From JABMOV01 sp964654545 (lineage in GTDB: Bacteria; Fidelibacterota; Marinisomatia; Marinisomatales; JABMOV01), in contig CAZZIU010000037.1 in NCBI GenBank assembly GCA_964654545.1, positions 1-14,344 of the forward strand: a stretch of 14,344 bases of DNA. Reading direction: 5' to 3'. Positions 1-6,987 of this stretch are shown piece after piece. Position numbers and translations under genes: made by a program. A model generated the notes under the pieces. The model was not told the origin of the DNA. It worked only from the letters and a program-made list of their open reading frames with translations, and did not search any database. Each line of letters starts with the position of its first letter. Position 1 is the stretch's first letter.

Positions 1-39
1 ACGGTTGGTGCCGGTGTGGTAACGGAGATTATTCAGTAA
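1..39 (+). CDS. tuf: Elongation factor Tu, C-terminal end only
   Basis: The window opens inside this gene. Only the last 12 codons and a TAA stop are present, reading TVGAGVVTEIIQ. This matches the conserved EF-Tu C-terminus (the TVGAGVV beta-strand of domain 3). EF-Tu is the GTPase that brings aminoacyl-tRNA to the ribosomal A site. The call is supported by the downstream order rpmG, tRNA-Trp, secE, nusG, which commonly follows a tuf gene. The stop codon overlaps the SD of rpmG. A second tuf begins at 14291, so the genome seems to carry two copies in the same orientation. So little is visible that the copy cannot be judged intact. Confidence 0.85.
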   Translation, partial: TVGAGVVTEIIQ

Positions 40-49
40 GGACGCTATT

Positions 50-214
50 GTGGCAGGTAACAGTAAACGAAACATTATTCACATCGAGAGTACAGCCGGT
101 ACTGGCTATCGTTATACGATAACCAAAAGTCGCAGATTGCATCCGGAGCGCGTGGAATACAAAAAATACGATCCGATTATTCGGAAACACGTCATCTTTA
201 AAGAGACGAAGTAG
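50..214 (+). CDS. rpmG: 50S ribosomal protein L33 (cysteine-free type)
   Basis: This is a 54-residue ribosomal protein of the large subunit, near the E site. Its core (STAGTGYRYTITKSRR, then HPERVEYKKYDP and RKHVIFKE) aligns well with E. coli L33. It contains no cysteine, so it is the form lacking the zinc-ribbon CxxC pairs; bacteria with both forms use them under different zinc conditions. The start is GTG at 50, preceded by an AAGGA SD at 38-42 that overlaps the tuf stop, with 7 nt between. No ATG lies upstream in frame inside the gap, so GTG is the best start. It sits 10 nt after tuf and is probably cotranscribed with it. Confidence 0.93.
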   Translation: MAGNSKRNIIHIESTAGTGYRYTITKSRRLHPERVEYKKYDPIIRKHVIFKETK

Positions 215-233
215 TACGAAGGATTGGTTCGTA
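215..233 (+). other. Small inverted repeat between rpmG and tRNA-Trp
   Basis: TACGAA (215-220) and TTCGTA (228-233) form a perfect 6-bp stem around a 7-nt loop. It starts immediately after the rpmG stop codon and ends 13 nt before the tRNA. No T tract follows, so it is not a standard intrinsic terminator. It may mark a processing or stabilising hairpin in the tuf-rpmG-tRNA transcript, or may be chance; a stem this short is weak evidence. Confidence 0.35.
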
Positions 234-246
234 GTCTGTGAAACAT

Positions 247-319
247 AGGAGCGTAGCTCAATTGGTAGAGCACCGGTCTCCAAAACCGGGGGTTGCGGGT
301 TCGATTCCTGCCGCTCCTG
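247..319 (+). tRNA. tRNA-Trp (anticodon CCA)
   Basis: A full cloverleaf can be folded by eye. The acceptor stem is 247-253 with 312-318, all 7 pairs complementary. The D arm is 256-259 with 268-271, the anticodon stem 273-277 with 285-289, and the T stem 295-299 with 307-311 around TTCGATT. The 7-nt anticodon loop is CTCCAAA, giving anticodon CCA at 280-282, which reads UGG (Trp). The discriminator base is G319, as usual for tRNA-Trp. The next bases are CAA, so the 3' CCA is not encoded and must be added by tRNA nucleotidyltransferase. The position between rpmG and secE is a common bacterial arrangement. No convincing promoter was found in the 32 nt upstream, so it is probably cut from a longer transcript. 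Confidence 0.97.
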
Positions 320-367
320 CAACGCTCTAAGATACTCGTGGAATTGTGAAACGGGGTTAAAAGGGAA

Positions 368-550
368 ATGATTAAAAAAATACAGAACTTTATTGAAAGC
401 GTAAGCTTGGAAATGAAAAAAGTATCTTGGCCAACCTGGGAGGAATTAAAAGGATCAACATATGTGGTGCTTTCTCTATCCCTACTGTTAGCAGTCTTTC
501 TCTTTATTGTCGATCTTGTGTTGAATCGTGCGTTGAGCTTTTTGTTATAA
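368..550 (+). CDS. secE: Preprotein translocase subunit SecE
   Basis: This 60-residue protein is the short, single-span form of SecE, which clamps the SecY channel in the inner membrane. An amphipathic N-terminal helix (about residues 1-28) carries the family motif KKVSWPT at 17-23 followed by WEEL. One hydrophobic membrane segment follows at about residues 33-56. E. coli SecE is longer because it has two additional N-terminal spans; most bacteria have the short form seen here. The ATG at 368 follows a purine run (AAAAGGGAA) whose spacing is short for an SD. It is 48 nt after the tRNA and only 2 nt before nusG, so translation of the two is probably coupled. Confidence 0.95.
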   Translation: MIKKIQNFIESVSLEMKKVSWPTWEELKGSTYVVLSLSLLLAVFLFIVDLVLNRALSFLL

Positions 551-552
551 TC

Positions 553-1080
553 ATGGAATGGTATACTCTCAGAGTCATCTCCGGTAAAGAGAAAAAAATT
601 CGTGAAGCATTTCTCTATGAAATTGAACACAATAACATGGAGGATTTGATTCCCGAGGTGTTGGTGCCTACGGAAAATATAGTCGAAATGCGCGATGGGA
701 AAAAGAAAGTCAAAAATAAAGTCTTTTTTCCGGGATATGTTTTGGTAAAAATGGAATTAAACAACGAAACAAGATATTTGGTGGAGTCTGTTAATGGCAT
801 CCTCAGTTTTGTTGGGCCAAAGGGAGAGCCGCAACCCCTGAAACCGGAAGAAGTAAACCGCATCTTAGGTGTGGTTGAAGCAGGGGAAGGGCGCGAAGTA
901 ATTGCACATCCCTTTAAGGTTGGTGATGCGGTGAAAGTCATTGATGGACCGTTCATGGATTTCCCTGGTTATGTACAAGAAGTGAACGCTGAAAAGCAAA
1001 AATTAAAGGTGTCCGTCAGTATTTTTGGTCGACCGACACCGATTGAATTGGATTTTCTACAGGTTGAACTGGAAAAATAA
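553..1080 (+). CDS. nusG: Transcription termination/antitermination factor NusG
   Basis: NusG binds the RNA polymerase clamp, modulates pausing and termination, and links polymerase to Rho or the leading ribosome. The 175-residue product has the NGN domain at about residues 1-115 (start MEWYTLRVISGKE, then FFPGYVLVKME) and a C-terminal KOW domain (VGDAVKVIDGPF, ending FGRPTPIELDFLQVEL). The reading frame stays open upstream to an ATG at 427, but that extension runs through secE and has no similarity to NusG. The ATG at 553, where the family alignment begins, is the right start. There is no recognisable SD, and the gene begins 2 nt after the secE stop, which points to translational coupling. 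Confidence 0.96.
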   Translation: MEWYTLRVISGKEKKIREAFLYEIEHNNMEDLIPEVLVPTENIVEMRDGKKKVKNKVFFPGYVLVKMELNNETRYLVESVNGILSFVGPKGEPQPLKPEEVNRILGVVEAGEGREVIAHPFKVGDAVKVIDGPFMDFPGYVQEVNAEKQKLKVSVSIFGRPTPIELDFLQVELEK

Positions 1081-1089
1081 AGAATTATC

Positions 1090-1515
1090 ATGGCAAAAAA
1101 AGTAGTAGGATTTATCAAGTTACAAATTCCCGCTGGACAAGCAAACCCAGCACCACCAGTTGGCCCGGCACTCGGACAACACGGTGTTAACATTATGGAG
1201 TTTTGTAAAGCATTCAATGCAGCTACACAGGATCAGGCAGGAATGACAACACCAGTTGAAATCACCGTTTATGCCGATCGGAGTTTTACATTTATTACAA
1301 AAACTCCACCAGCTGCAGTCTTGCTGATCAAAGCGGCAAAAATACCAAAAGGCTCAGGCGAACCTAACCGTGAAAAAGTTGGAAAAGTTACGTTAGATGA
1401 TTTGAAAGATATTGCCGAGATCAAAATGAAGGATCTTAACGCAAACACAATTGATCAGGCTGTAAGAATGATTAAGGGAACCGCCCGTAGCATGGGCATT
1501 GAAGTAGTCGAGTAA
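1090..1515 (+). CDS. rplK: 50S ribosomal protein L11
   Basis: L11 (141 residues, the usual length) binds the GTPase-associated region of 23S rRNA at the base of the L7/L12 stalk and is needed for factor-dependent GTP hydrolysis and for RelA stimulation. The proline-rich N-terminal domain is plain (about residues 14-38, including ANPAPPVGPALGQHGVNIMEF without its first residue), and the C-terminal rRNA-binding domain ends with AVRMIKGTARSMGIEV. The ATG at 1090 gives the classical MAKKVVGFIKLQ start. Only 9 nt separate it from nusG and no strong SD is seen. It heads the ribosomal-protein part of the cluster. Confidence 0.97.
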   Translation: MAKKVVGFIKLQIPAGQANPAPPVGPALGQHGVNIMEFCKAFNAATQDQAGMTTPVEITVYADRSFTFITKTPPAAVLLIKAAKIPKGSGEPNREKVGKVTLDDLKDIAEIKMKDLNANTIDQAVRMIKGTARSMGIEVVE

Positions 1516-1520
1516 ACACA

Positions 1521-2210
1521 ATGAAGACGACGAAAAATAGAAAAGCAATTAAAGAAAAGTTTGATAAATATCAATCGTATCAGATCGATGAAGCAATAAA
1601 AATACTGCAGGATTTGAAATTTACAAAATTTGATGAATCAGTTGATGTGGCAATCAATCTTGGAGTCGACCCGCGACATGCCGATCAAAACATTCGCATT
1701 ACCACTGGATTACCTAATGGAACTGGCAAAAGTGTGTCTGTTTTAGTATTGACTCAAGGCCCAAAGGAAAAAGAAGCTCAAGATGCGGGTGCCGATTATG
1801 TGGGGAATAAAGAATATTTTGAAAAAATAAAAGGCGGATGGACAGAGGTTGATAAAATTGTCGCAACTCCTGATATGATGGCTGAACTGGGAAAACTGGG
1901 TAGGATATTGGGTCCTCGTGGTTTAATGCCAAATCCAAAAAGCGGTACGGTAACAATGGATGTAGCGAATGCCGTAAAGGAAATAAAAGCAGGTAAAATT
2001 GAATTGCGAGTTGATAAAAATGGTATCGTTCACACAGGTTGTGGAAAAGTGTCATTTGGACAGCAACAGCTTGTAGATAATATAAAAACAATTTATTCTG
2101 CACTTATAAAAGCAAGACCATCCTCGGTGAAGGGTACCTATTTAAAAAAGATGACAGTATCGTCATCAATGGGGCCCGGTATTTCAATTGATTTAGCTAG
2201 TCTGAGGTAA
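1521..2210 (+). CDS. rplA: 50S ribosomal protein L1
   Basis: L1 (229 residues, typical) forms the mobile stalk beside the E site that helps release deacylated tRNA; in many bacteria it also represses its own operon by binding the L11 leader. The signature GKLGRILGPRGLMPNPKSGT is visible at residues 124-143, and the RNA-binding loop of domain I and the C-terminal KARPSSVKGTYLKK are intact. It starts 5 nt after rplK without a clear SD, so it likely depends on ribosomes that finished L11. Its last codons contain the GAGGT that serves as SD for rplJ. Confidence 0.97.
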   Translation: MKTTKNRKAIKEKFDKYQSYQIDEAIKILQDLKFTKFDESVDVAINLGVDPRHADQNIRITTGLPNGTGKSVSVLVLTQGPKEKEAQDAGADYVGNKEYFEKIKGGWTEVDKIVATPDMMAELGKLGRILGPRGLMPNPKSGTVTMDVANAVKEIKAGKIELRVDKNGIVHTGCGKVSFGQQQLVDNIKTIYSALIKARPSSVKGTYLKKMTVSSSMGPGISIDLASLR

Positions 2211-2216
2211 TTAATT

Positions 2217-2732
2217 ATGCCAAATAAGAAAAATATTGATTCGGTAGCAGAGCTGAAAGACAAATTCAGTAAAGCCAGTGCCATATATTTTACGGAATAT
2301 CTTGGGCTGGACGTGGCAAGTATTACCGATTTAAGAAAACAGTTTTTTAATTCTTCCGTGGAATATCGTGTGGCAAAGAATACGCTACTGAAAATTGCAG
2401 CAGAAGAGTCAGATGTAGCGGGGTTGGAAGAATATTTAAAGGGTTCAACTGCAATTGCAATTTCATATGAAGAACCTACTACTCCCGCTCGAGTACTGAA
2501 AAATTTTACGAAAGATCATGACCTCCCAAGGGTAAAAGGAATTTTATTTGAGGGAAAAGTCCTGGGTGGAGATCAATTCAAGCGTATTGCTGATCTTCCA
2601 TCGCGGGAAGTATTGTTATCGCAACTTGTTGGAATGCTGCAAAGCCCGATAACAAAGTTCGCTCGTACCATTAGTGCACCAATGTCCAATGTGGTTGGTG
2701 TGTTGAACAGTTTAAAAAATCAAAAATCATAA
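2217..2732 (+). CDS. rplJ: 50S ribosomal protein L10
   Basis: L10 (171 residues) anchors the L7/L12 dimers to the ribosome through its C-terminal helix and binds 23S rRNA with its N-terminal domain. Family features are seen at YRVAKNTLLKIAAEE and at LLSQLVGMLQSPITKFA, followed by the dimer-binding tail ending NSLKNQKS. The ATG at 2217 has the SD GAGGT at 2204-2208 inside the end of rplA, spaced 8 nt. Only 6 nt separate it from rplA, so there is no intergenic leader of the kind where E. coli L10-L7/L12 binds its own mRNA. Confidence 0.96.
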   Translation: MPNKKNIDSVAELKDKFSKASAIYFTEYLGLDVASITDLRKQFFNSSVEYRVAKNTLLKIAAEESDVAGLEEYLKGSTAIAISYEEPTTPARVLKNFTKDHDLPRVKGILFEGKVLGGDQFKRIADLPSREVLLSQLVGMLQSPITKFARTISAPMSNVVGVLNSLKNQKS

Positions 2733-2759
2733 TAACAGAATAAGCTAAGGAGTGAGATA

Positions 2760-3140
2760 ATGGCTGTTTCTAGAGCAGATGTACTTACTTATCTCGAAGA
2801 AGCCAACATGGTTGAAATTTCTGAATTAGTATCAGAAATTGAAGAAAAGTTTGGCGTAACTGCCGCAGCTCCGGTTGCCGTTGCTGCAGCACCAGCTGCC
2901 GGTAGTGGCGAAGCCGCTGCAGAAGAACAAACTGAATTCGATGTTGTTTTGGCAGCTGCTGGTCAGCAGAAGATAAATGTAATTAAAGTTGTTAGGGGTA
3001 TCACGAATCTTGGATTAAAAGATGCCAAGGATTTAGTTGACAGTGCACCAAAGGCTATTAAAGAAGGTGTATCAAAGGCGGAAGCTGAAGAACTTAAATC
3101 TCAGCTGGAAGAAGCTGGCGCAACTGTCGAACTGAAATAA
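2760..3140 (+). CDS. rplL: 50S ribosomal protein L7/L12
   Basis: L7/L12 is the multicopy acidic stalk protein that recruits EF-Tu, EF-G, IF2 and RF3 to the ribosome. The 126 residues divide into an N-terminal dimerisation domain (about 1-33), an alanine/proline-rich hinge (about 34-57) and a C-terminal factor-binding domain with NLGLKDAKDLVDSAP and a final EEAGATVELK. It has one of the best SD sequences in the window (TAAGGAG at 2746-2752, 7 nt before ATG), in keeping with the need for several copies per ribosome. It lies 27 nt after rplJ. Its TAA stop falls inside a perfect inverted repeat that extends into the gap before rpoB. Confidence 0.97.
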   Translation: MAVSRADVLTYLEEANMVEISELVSEIEEKFGVTAAAPVAVAAAPAAGSGEAAAEEQTEFDVVLAAAGQQKINVIKVVRGITNLGLKDAKDLVDSAPKAIKEGVSKAEAEELKSQLEEAGATVELK

Positions 3141-3170
3141 GGGTCTTTCCCTGACCATCATCCCTTATTT
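3135..3170 (+). promoter_or_regulatory. Hairpin at the rplL stop: candidate attenuator or RNA-processing site
   Basis: AAATAAGGG (3135-3143) and CCCTTATTT (3162-3170) are a perfect 9-bp inverted repeat with an 18-nt loop. The 5' arm covers the rplL stop codon. A shorter competing stem is possible, AGGG (3140-3143) with CCCT (3149-3152). No U run follows, so it is not a canonical intrinsic terminator. In E. coli the rplL-rpoB gap holds a partial terminator and an RNase III cleavage site that lower polymerase subunit output relative to ribosomal proteins. A similar role here is inferred from position only. Confidence 0.5.
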
Positions 3171-3179
3171 AAGTATAAC
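3151..3179 (+). promoter_or_regulatory. Possible sigma70-type promoter ahead of rpoB
   Basis: CTGACC (3151-3156, 4 of 6 matches to TTGACA) and TATAAC (3174-3179, 5 of 6 to TATAAT) are separated by exactly 17 nt. A transcript would begin near 3186, right at the rpoB SD, giving an unusually short leader of about 14 nt. It overlaps the 3' half of the rplL-rpoB hairpin. The match could be chance in AT-rich DNA, and FCB bacteria often use a different promoter consensus. Confidence 0.3.
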
Positions 3180-3186
3180 CCGTAAC

Positions 3187-3194
3187 AAAGGAGG
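3187..3194 (+). promoter_or_regulatory. Strong SD that fixes the TTG start of rpoB
   Basis: AAAGGAGG lies 5 nt before TTG at 3200. It is one of the two strongest SD sequences in the window, and it decides the rpoB start because no ATG is available at the expected N-terminus. Confidence 0.85.
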
Positions 3195-3199
3195 CTTTC

Positions 3200-6100
3200 T
3201 TGGAAGCCACTAAGCGTGCGTCGACGGAGAGAGTATCTTTTCAAAAGATTGGCTCAATCGTCGATATACCCGATTTGCTTTCCATTCAAACGGAATCCTA
3301 TAAGCTTTTCCTGCAGGAGCATGCTCTTGAGGATCAGCGGATTCCCATTGGGCTGGAAGAAGTTTTCCAGAATGTATTCCCTATCGAAGATTCGCATCGA
3401 AACTACGTCTTGGAATACAAAAATTATTATCTGGGAACACCAAAATATACACCTGAAGAATGTATTGATCGTGGTGTAACCTATTTTGCCCCATTAAAGG
3501 TGAAATTGGTTCTTCATATTACCAATGAAGAAAACCGCAATGAATATGATCAGTCCATTGAGCAGGATGTGTACTTTGGGAATATCCCTTATATGACCGA
3601 AAAAGGTACCTTTATTATTAATGGTGCTGAACGGGTCGTGGTAAGTCAGTTACAACGTTCACCAGGTGTGTTTTTTGATGAAACCACCCACCCGAATGGT
3701 ACAAGGTTGTATCAGGCCAGAATTATACCAATTCGTGGTTCTTGGGTTGATTTTACGACTGACATCAACGATAGCTTATTTGTGATCATTGATCGCAGGA
3801 GAAAATTCCCTGTCACAATGTTGTTACGGGCATTAGGATTTTCAACAAATGAAGATATATTCCGCGCTTTTCAGGCAATTACAACGGTAAAAACCAAAGG
3901 CAGTGCAGGGAAAGATGCTATTGGGAAAACTATTGTTGGTGATCAGGTTGATGAAAAGACCGGTGAAATATTTTGTGAATCTGGTACCGAAGTGGATAGC
4001 GATCTCCTCAAGATGCTTTCAGATGCGGGTATCAAGGCCATTGATGTGGTCGATAGTGCCAATGATTTCGCTGCAATGCTGTTATTAAATACAGTTGAGA
4101 AGGATCCAACCCACAATACGGAAGAAGCGTTGGAAGTTGTGTATCAGTTGTTGAGATCTGGTGAACCGCCGAATCTAGAAACTGCACAGAAATTTATTGA
4201 AAGGATTTTCTTTAGTCCTAAAAAATATGATCTTGGACAAGTTGGCCGTTATCGTTTGAATCAACAGTTTGACCTGGATGTTCCTGTGGAGAATACTGTT
4301 CTTACAATGGAAGACATTATTCAGGTTTTGAAGACATTGATTTCCATGCGACGCGGTGAACGTGGTACCGATGATATTGATCATTTAGGTAACCGTCGAG
4401 TCCGAACAATTGGTGAACAACTGAAAGATCAGTTTGCAACCGCATTAAGCCGAATGATTCGTACTATACATGAGCGTATGAATCTTCGCGAATCAGAATC
4501 CATTACACCACAGGATTTAATCAATTCACGAGTGGTTACTACTGTTATCAACACATTTTTTGGTACCAGTCAGTTATCACAATTTGGTGATCAGACCAAT
4601 CCATTGGCAGAAATAACGCATAAGCGAAGAATATCTGCACTGGGTCCCGGCGGATTAACACGTGAACGGGCAGGGTTTGAAGTACGTGACGTGCATTATA
4701 CCCATTATGGACGGCTATGTCCAATTGAAACACCAGAAGGTCCGAACATTGGTTTAATTTCATCATTGGCCTTGCTGGCCAAGGTTAATCGCCATGGCTT
4801 TATAGAAGCACCTTATCGTCAGGTGGCTACAAAAAACAATAAGTCACAGGTTAGTAAAAATATTGAATACCTTTCTGCGGATGATGAAGACCGGGTGCTC
4901 ATCGCTCAAGCGAATACTTCAATGGAAAAATCGGGTGTGATTGATGAGGAAAAACTGCGTGTTCGTATACGTGGGGACTTCCCAATCGTGTCATCGACTG
5001 AAGTGCAGTACATGGATGTGGCGCCAAATCAGATTCTAAGTGTTGCCGCTGCATTGATACCATTTCTTGAGCATGATGACGCAAACAGAGCCCTTATGGG
5101 ATCCAATATGCAACGCCAAAGTGTTCCTTTGATGAGACCAAAAGCACCCATTGTTGGAACAGGTATTGAACCAAAGGTCGCCATAGATTCGCGTGCCACT
5201 GTTGTGGCTCCATTTGGCGGAGAAGTTGTATACGTAGATGCGCAGAAAATTGTGTTGCGAGTTGAAGAAATTCCAGATGAATTGAATCTTATTGAGGGGC
5301 AAAATCTCATAGAGATTAAATTACGGAAATACCATCGCTCCAACCAAAATACCTGTCACAACCAGAAGCCAATTGTGAAAGTTGGTCAAAAGGTAGTGGA
5401 AGGTCAGGTTTTGGCTGATGGCGCTTCAACAGATGGTGGCAGACTTGCTCTCGGGTGTAATGTTCGGGTTGCATTCATGCCTTGGAGGGGATACAATTTT
5501 GAGGATGCAATTGTTCTTAGTGAGCGACTTGTGAAGGAAGATGTCTTCACATCATTGCATGTTAATGAAATAGAACTCGAAGTTCGCGACACCAAGCGTG
5601 GTGAAGAAGAATTAACACCTGAAATACCGAACGTAAGTGAAGAAGCTACCAAGGATTTGGATGAAACGGGTATTATCCGTGTCGGAGCATCCGTCAAAGA
5701 GGGTGATATATTAATTGGTAAGGTAACCCCCAAAGGAGAGACTGACCCAACGCCGGAAGAAAAACTGCTGCGAGCAATTTTTGGTGAAAAAGCTGGAGAT
5801 GTAAAGGATGCTTCAAAACGCGCAGAACCTGGTATTAAAGGTACTGTAATCAACACAAAGCTTTTTGAAAAACGAGGCACCCGTTCAAAATCTGAAGACC
5901 GTAAGAAGCTCGAAGAACTACAGCTCTCAACGAGGGAACGGAAAAAGACCTTAAAGATTAATCGTGATATTAAATTACTGGAATTATTAAAAGACCAGAT
6001 ATCTTTTGGTATCCGTGATCGCTCTTCCAGTAAAACGTTAATTAAAAAAGGTACAAAGCTCACGGAAAAAAGACTCAAGGCATACGATTTAGAGCGTTTT

Positions 6101-6976
6101 GCACAAGATACTCCATGGGTTGAAGATAAAAAAGCCTGGAAGAAAATCCGTACCGTATGGCGCATATTCAGACTTGAATGGAAACGGATTGAAGAAGATC
6201 TGGAACGTGCTATCTTCAAATTACGTGTCGGTGATGAGCTACAGCCGGGAATACTGAAGTTGGCGAAAGTTTATGTTGCCAATAAACGTAAAATTCAAAT
6301 TGGTGATAAAATGGCAGGACGCCATGGTAACAAAGGTGTTGTCGCTGCTATTGTTCCTGAAGAGGATATGCCATTTATGGAAGATGGATCTCCAGTGGAT
6401 ATCGTCTTGAATCCTCTTGGTGTACCTTCCCGAATGAACTTAGGACAATTGTATGAGACAATGCTTGGCTGGGCAGGAGAGATTCTAGGTGTAGAATATG
6501 AAACGCCAGTGTTTAATGGGGCCACGCCTGAAGAAGTGGAAGCAGAGCTCAAAAAGGCAAATCTTCCTCTGACGGGAAAAGCAAATTTGATCGACGGTCG
6601 TTCAGGTGAGTATTTCCATAATCCGGTTACTATTGGAAATATTTACATGATGAAACTAAGCCACATGGTTGAAGATAAAATGCATGCGCGGTCTACCGGA
6701 CCATACTCATTGATTACGCAACAACCATTGGGTGGTAAAGCACAGTTTGGTGGACAGCGCTTTGGTGAAATGGAAGTTTGGGCATTGGAAGCTTACGGCG
6801 CGGCCCATACACTCCAGGAGATCCTGACAGTGAAATCCGACGATGTAGAAGGACGTTCAAAAGTATACAATGCTATTGTTCGTGGAGAAGATATGCCACC
6901 GTATGGTTCGCCTGAATCATTTAATGTGCTTATCAAAGAATTGCAGGGCTTAGGAATCGATATCGAACTAGATTAA
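3200..6976 (+). CDS. rpoB: RNA polymerase beta subunit
   Basis: This 1258-residue protein forms one side of the polymerase active-site cleft and the rifampicin pocket. In order: the N-terminal protrusion and lobe; the rifampicin region at about residues 455-481 (GTSQLSQF onward, then THKRRISALGPGGL); ETPEGPNIGL; the YNFEDA catalytic-support acidic pair E768/D769; a charged insert rich in predicted helix (about 895-1020) before GDKMAGRHGNKG at 1035-1046, corresponding to the second lineage insert of E. coli beta; and the C-terminal switch and clamp segment (GGKAQFGGQRFGEMEVWALEAYGAA). The start is TTG with a strong SD, giving MEATKRASTERVSF. Residue 463, aligned with E. coli M515, is glycine, which looks unusual. 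The gene is 59 nt after rplL and 11 nt before rpoC. Confidence 0.98.
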   Translation: MEATKRASTERVSFQKIGSIVDIPDLLSIQTESYKLFLQEHALEDQRIPIGLEEVFQNVFPIEDSHRNYVLEYKNYYLGTPKYTPEECIDRGVTYFAPLKVKLVLHITNEENRNEYDQSIEQDVYFGNIPYMTEKGTFIINGAERVVVSQLQRSPGVFFDETTHPNGTRLYQARIIPIRGSWVDFTTDINDSLFVIIDRRRKFPVTMLLRALGFSTNEDIFRAFQAITTVKTKGSAGKDAIGKTIVGDQVDEKTGEIFCESGTEVDSDLLKMLSDAGIKAIDVVDSANDFAAMLLLNTVEKDPTHNTEEALEVVYQLLRSGEPPNLETAQKFIERIFFSPKKYDLGQVGRYRLNQQFDLDVPVENTVLTMEDIIQVLKTLISMRRGERGTDDIDHLGNRRVRTIGEQLKDQFATALSRMIRTIHERMNLRESESITPQDLINSRVVTTVINTFFGTSQLSQFGDQTNPLAEITHKRRISALGPGGLTRERAGFEVRDVHYTHYGRLCPIETPEGPNIGLISSLALLAKVNRHGFIEAPYRQVATKNNKSQVSKNIEYLSADDEDRVLIAQANTSMEKSGVIDEEKLRVRIRGDFPIVSSTEVQYMDVAPNQILSVAAALIPFLEHDDANRALMGSNMQRQSVPLMRPKAPIVGTGIEPKVAIDSRATVVAPFGGEVVYVDAQKIVLRVEEIPDELNLIEGQNLIEIKLRKYHRSNQNTCHNQKPIVKVGQKVVEGQVLADGASTDGGRLALGCNVRVAFMPWRGYNFEDAIVLSERLVKEDVFTSLHVNEIELEVRDTKRGEEELTPEIPNVSEEATKDLDETGIIRVGASVKEGDILIGKVTPKGETDPTPEEKLLRAIFGEKAGDVKDASKRAEPGIKGTVINTKLFEKRGTRSKSEDRKKLEELQLSTRERKKTLKINRDIKLLELLKDQISFGIRDRSSSKTLIKKGTKLTEKRLKAYDLERFAQDTPWVEDKKAWKKIRTVWRIFRLEWKRIEEDLERAIFKLRVGDELQPGILKLAKVYVANKRKIQIGDKMAGRHGNKGVVAAIVPEEDMPFMEDGSPVDIVLNPLGVPSRMNLGQLYETMLGWAGEILGVEYETPVFNGATPEEVEAELKKANLPLTGKANLIDGRSGEYFHNPVTIGNIYMMKLSHMVEDKMHARSTGPYSLITQQPLGGKAQFGGQRFGEMEVWALEAYGAAHTLQEILTVKSDDVEGRSKVYNAIVRGEDMPPYGSPESFNVLIKELQGLGIDIELD

Positions 6977-6987
6977 GGGAGTAGGTT

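Noticed and set aside
305..333. Possible promoter for secE (TAAGAT at 328-333)
   Set aside because: The matching -35 region would lie inside the tRNA T arm and fits the consensus poorly.
427..552. In-frame N-terminal extension of nusG starting at ATG 427
   Set aside because: It is secE read in another frame, and NusG similarity begins only at the ATG at 553.
112..630. Minus-strand open frame of 172 codons across rpmG, tRNA-Trp and secE
   Set aside because: It reads antisense through a tRNA and two certain genes and shows no recognisable protein features.
4766..4782. Perfect hairpin TTGGCC-TTGCT-GGCCAA inside rpoB
   Set aside because: It falls in a stretch coding for conserved SLALLAKV-like residues, so codon constraint and chance explain it; it is not near a gene boundary.
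5404..6219. Long open frame of 271 codons on the minus strand inside rpoB
   Set aside because: It lies entirely opposite a conserved rpoB segment. Its serine- and arginine-rich composition is typical of an antisense shadow, and no SD or family motif was seen.
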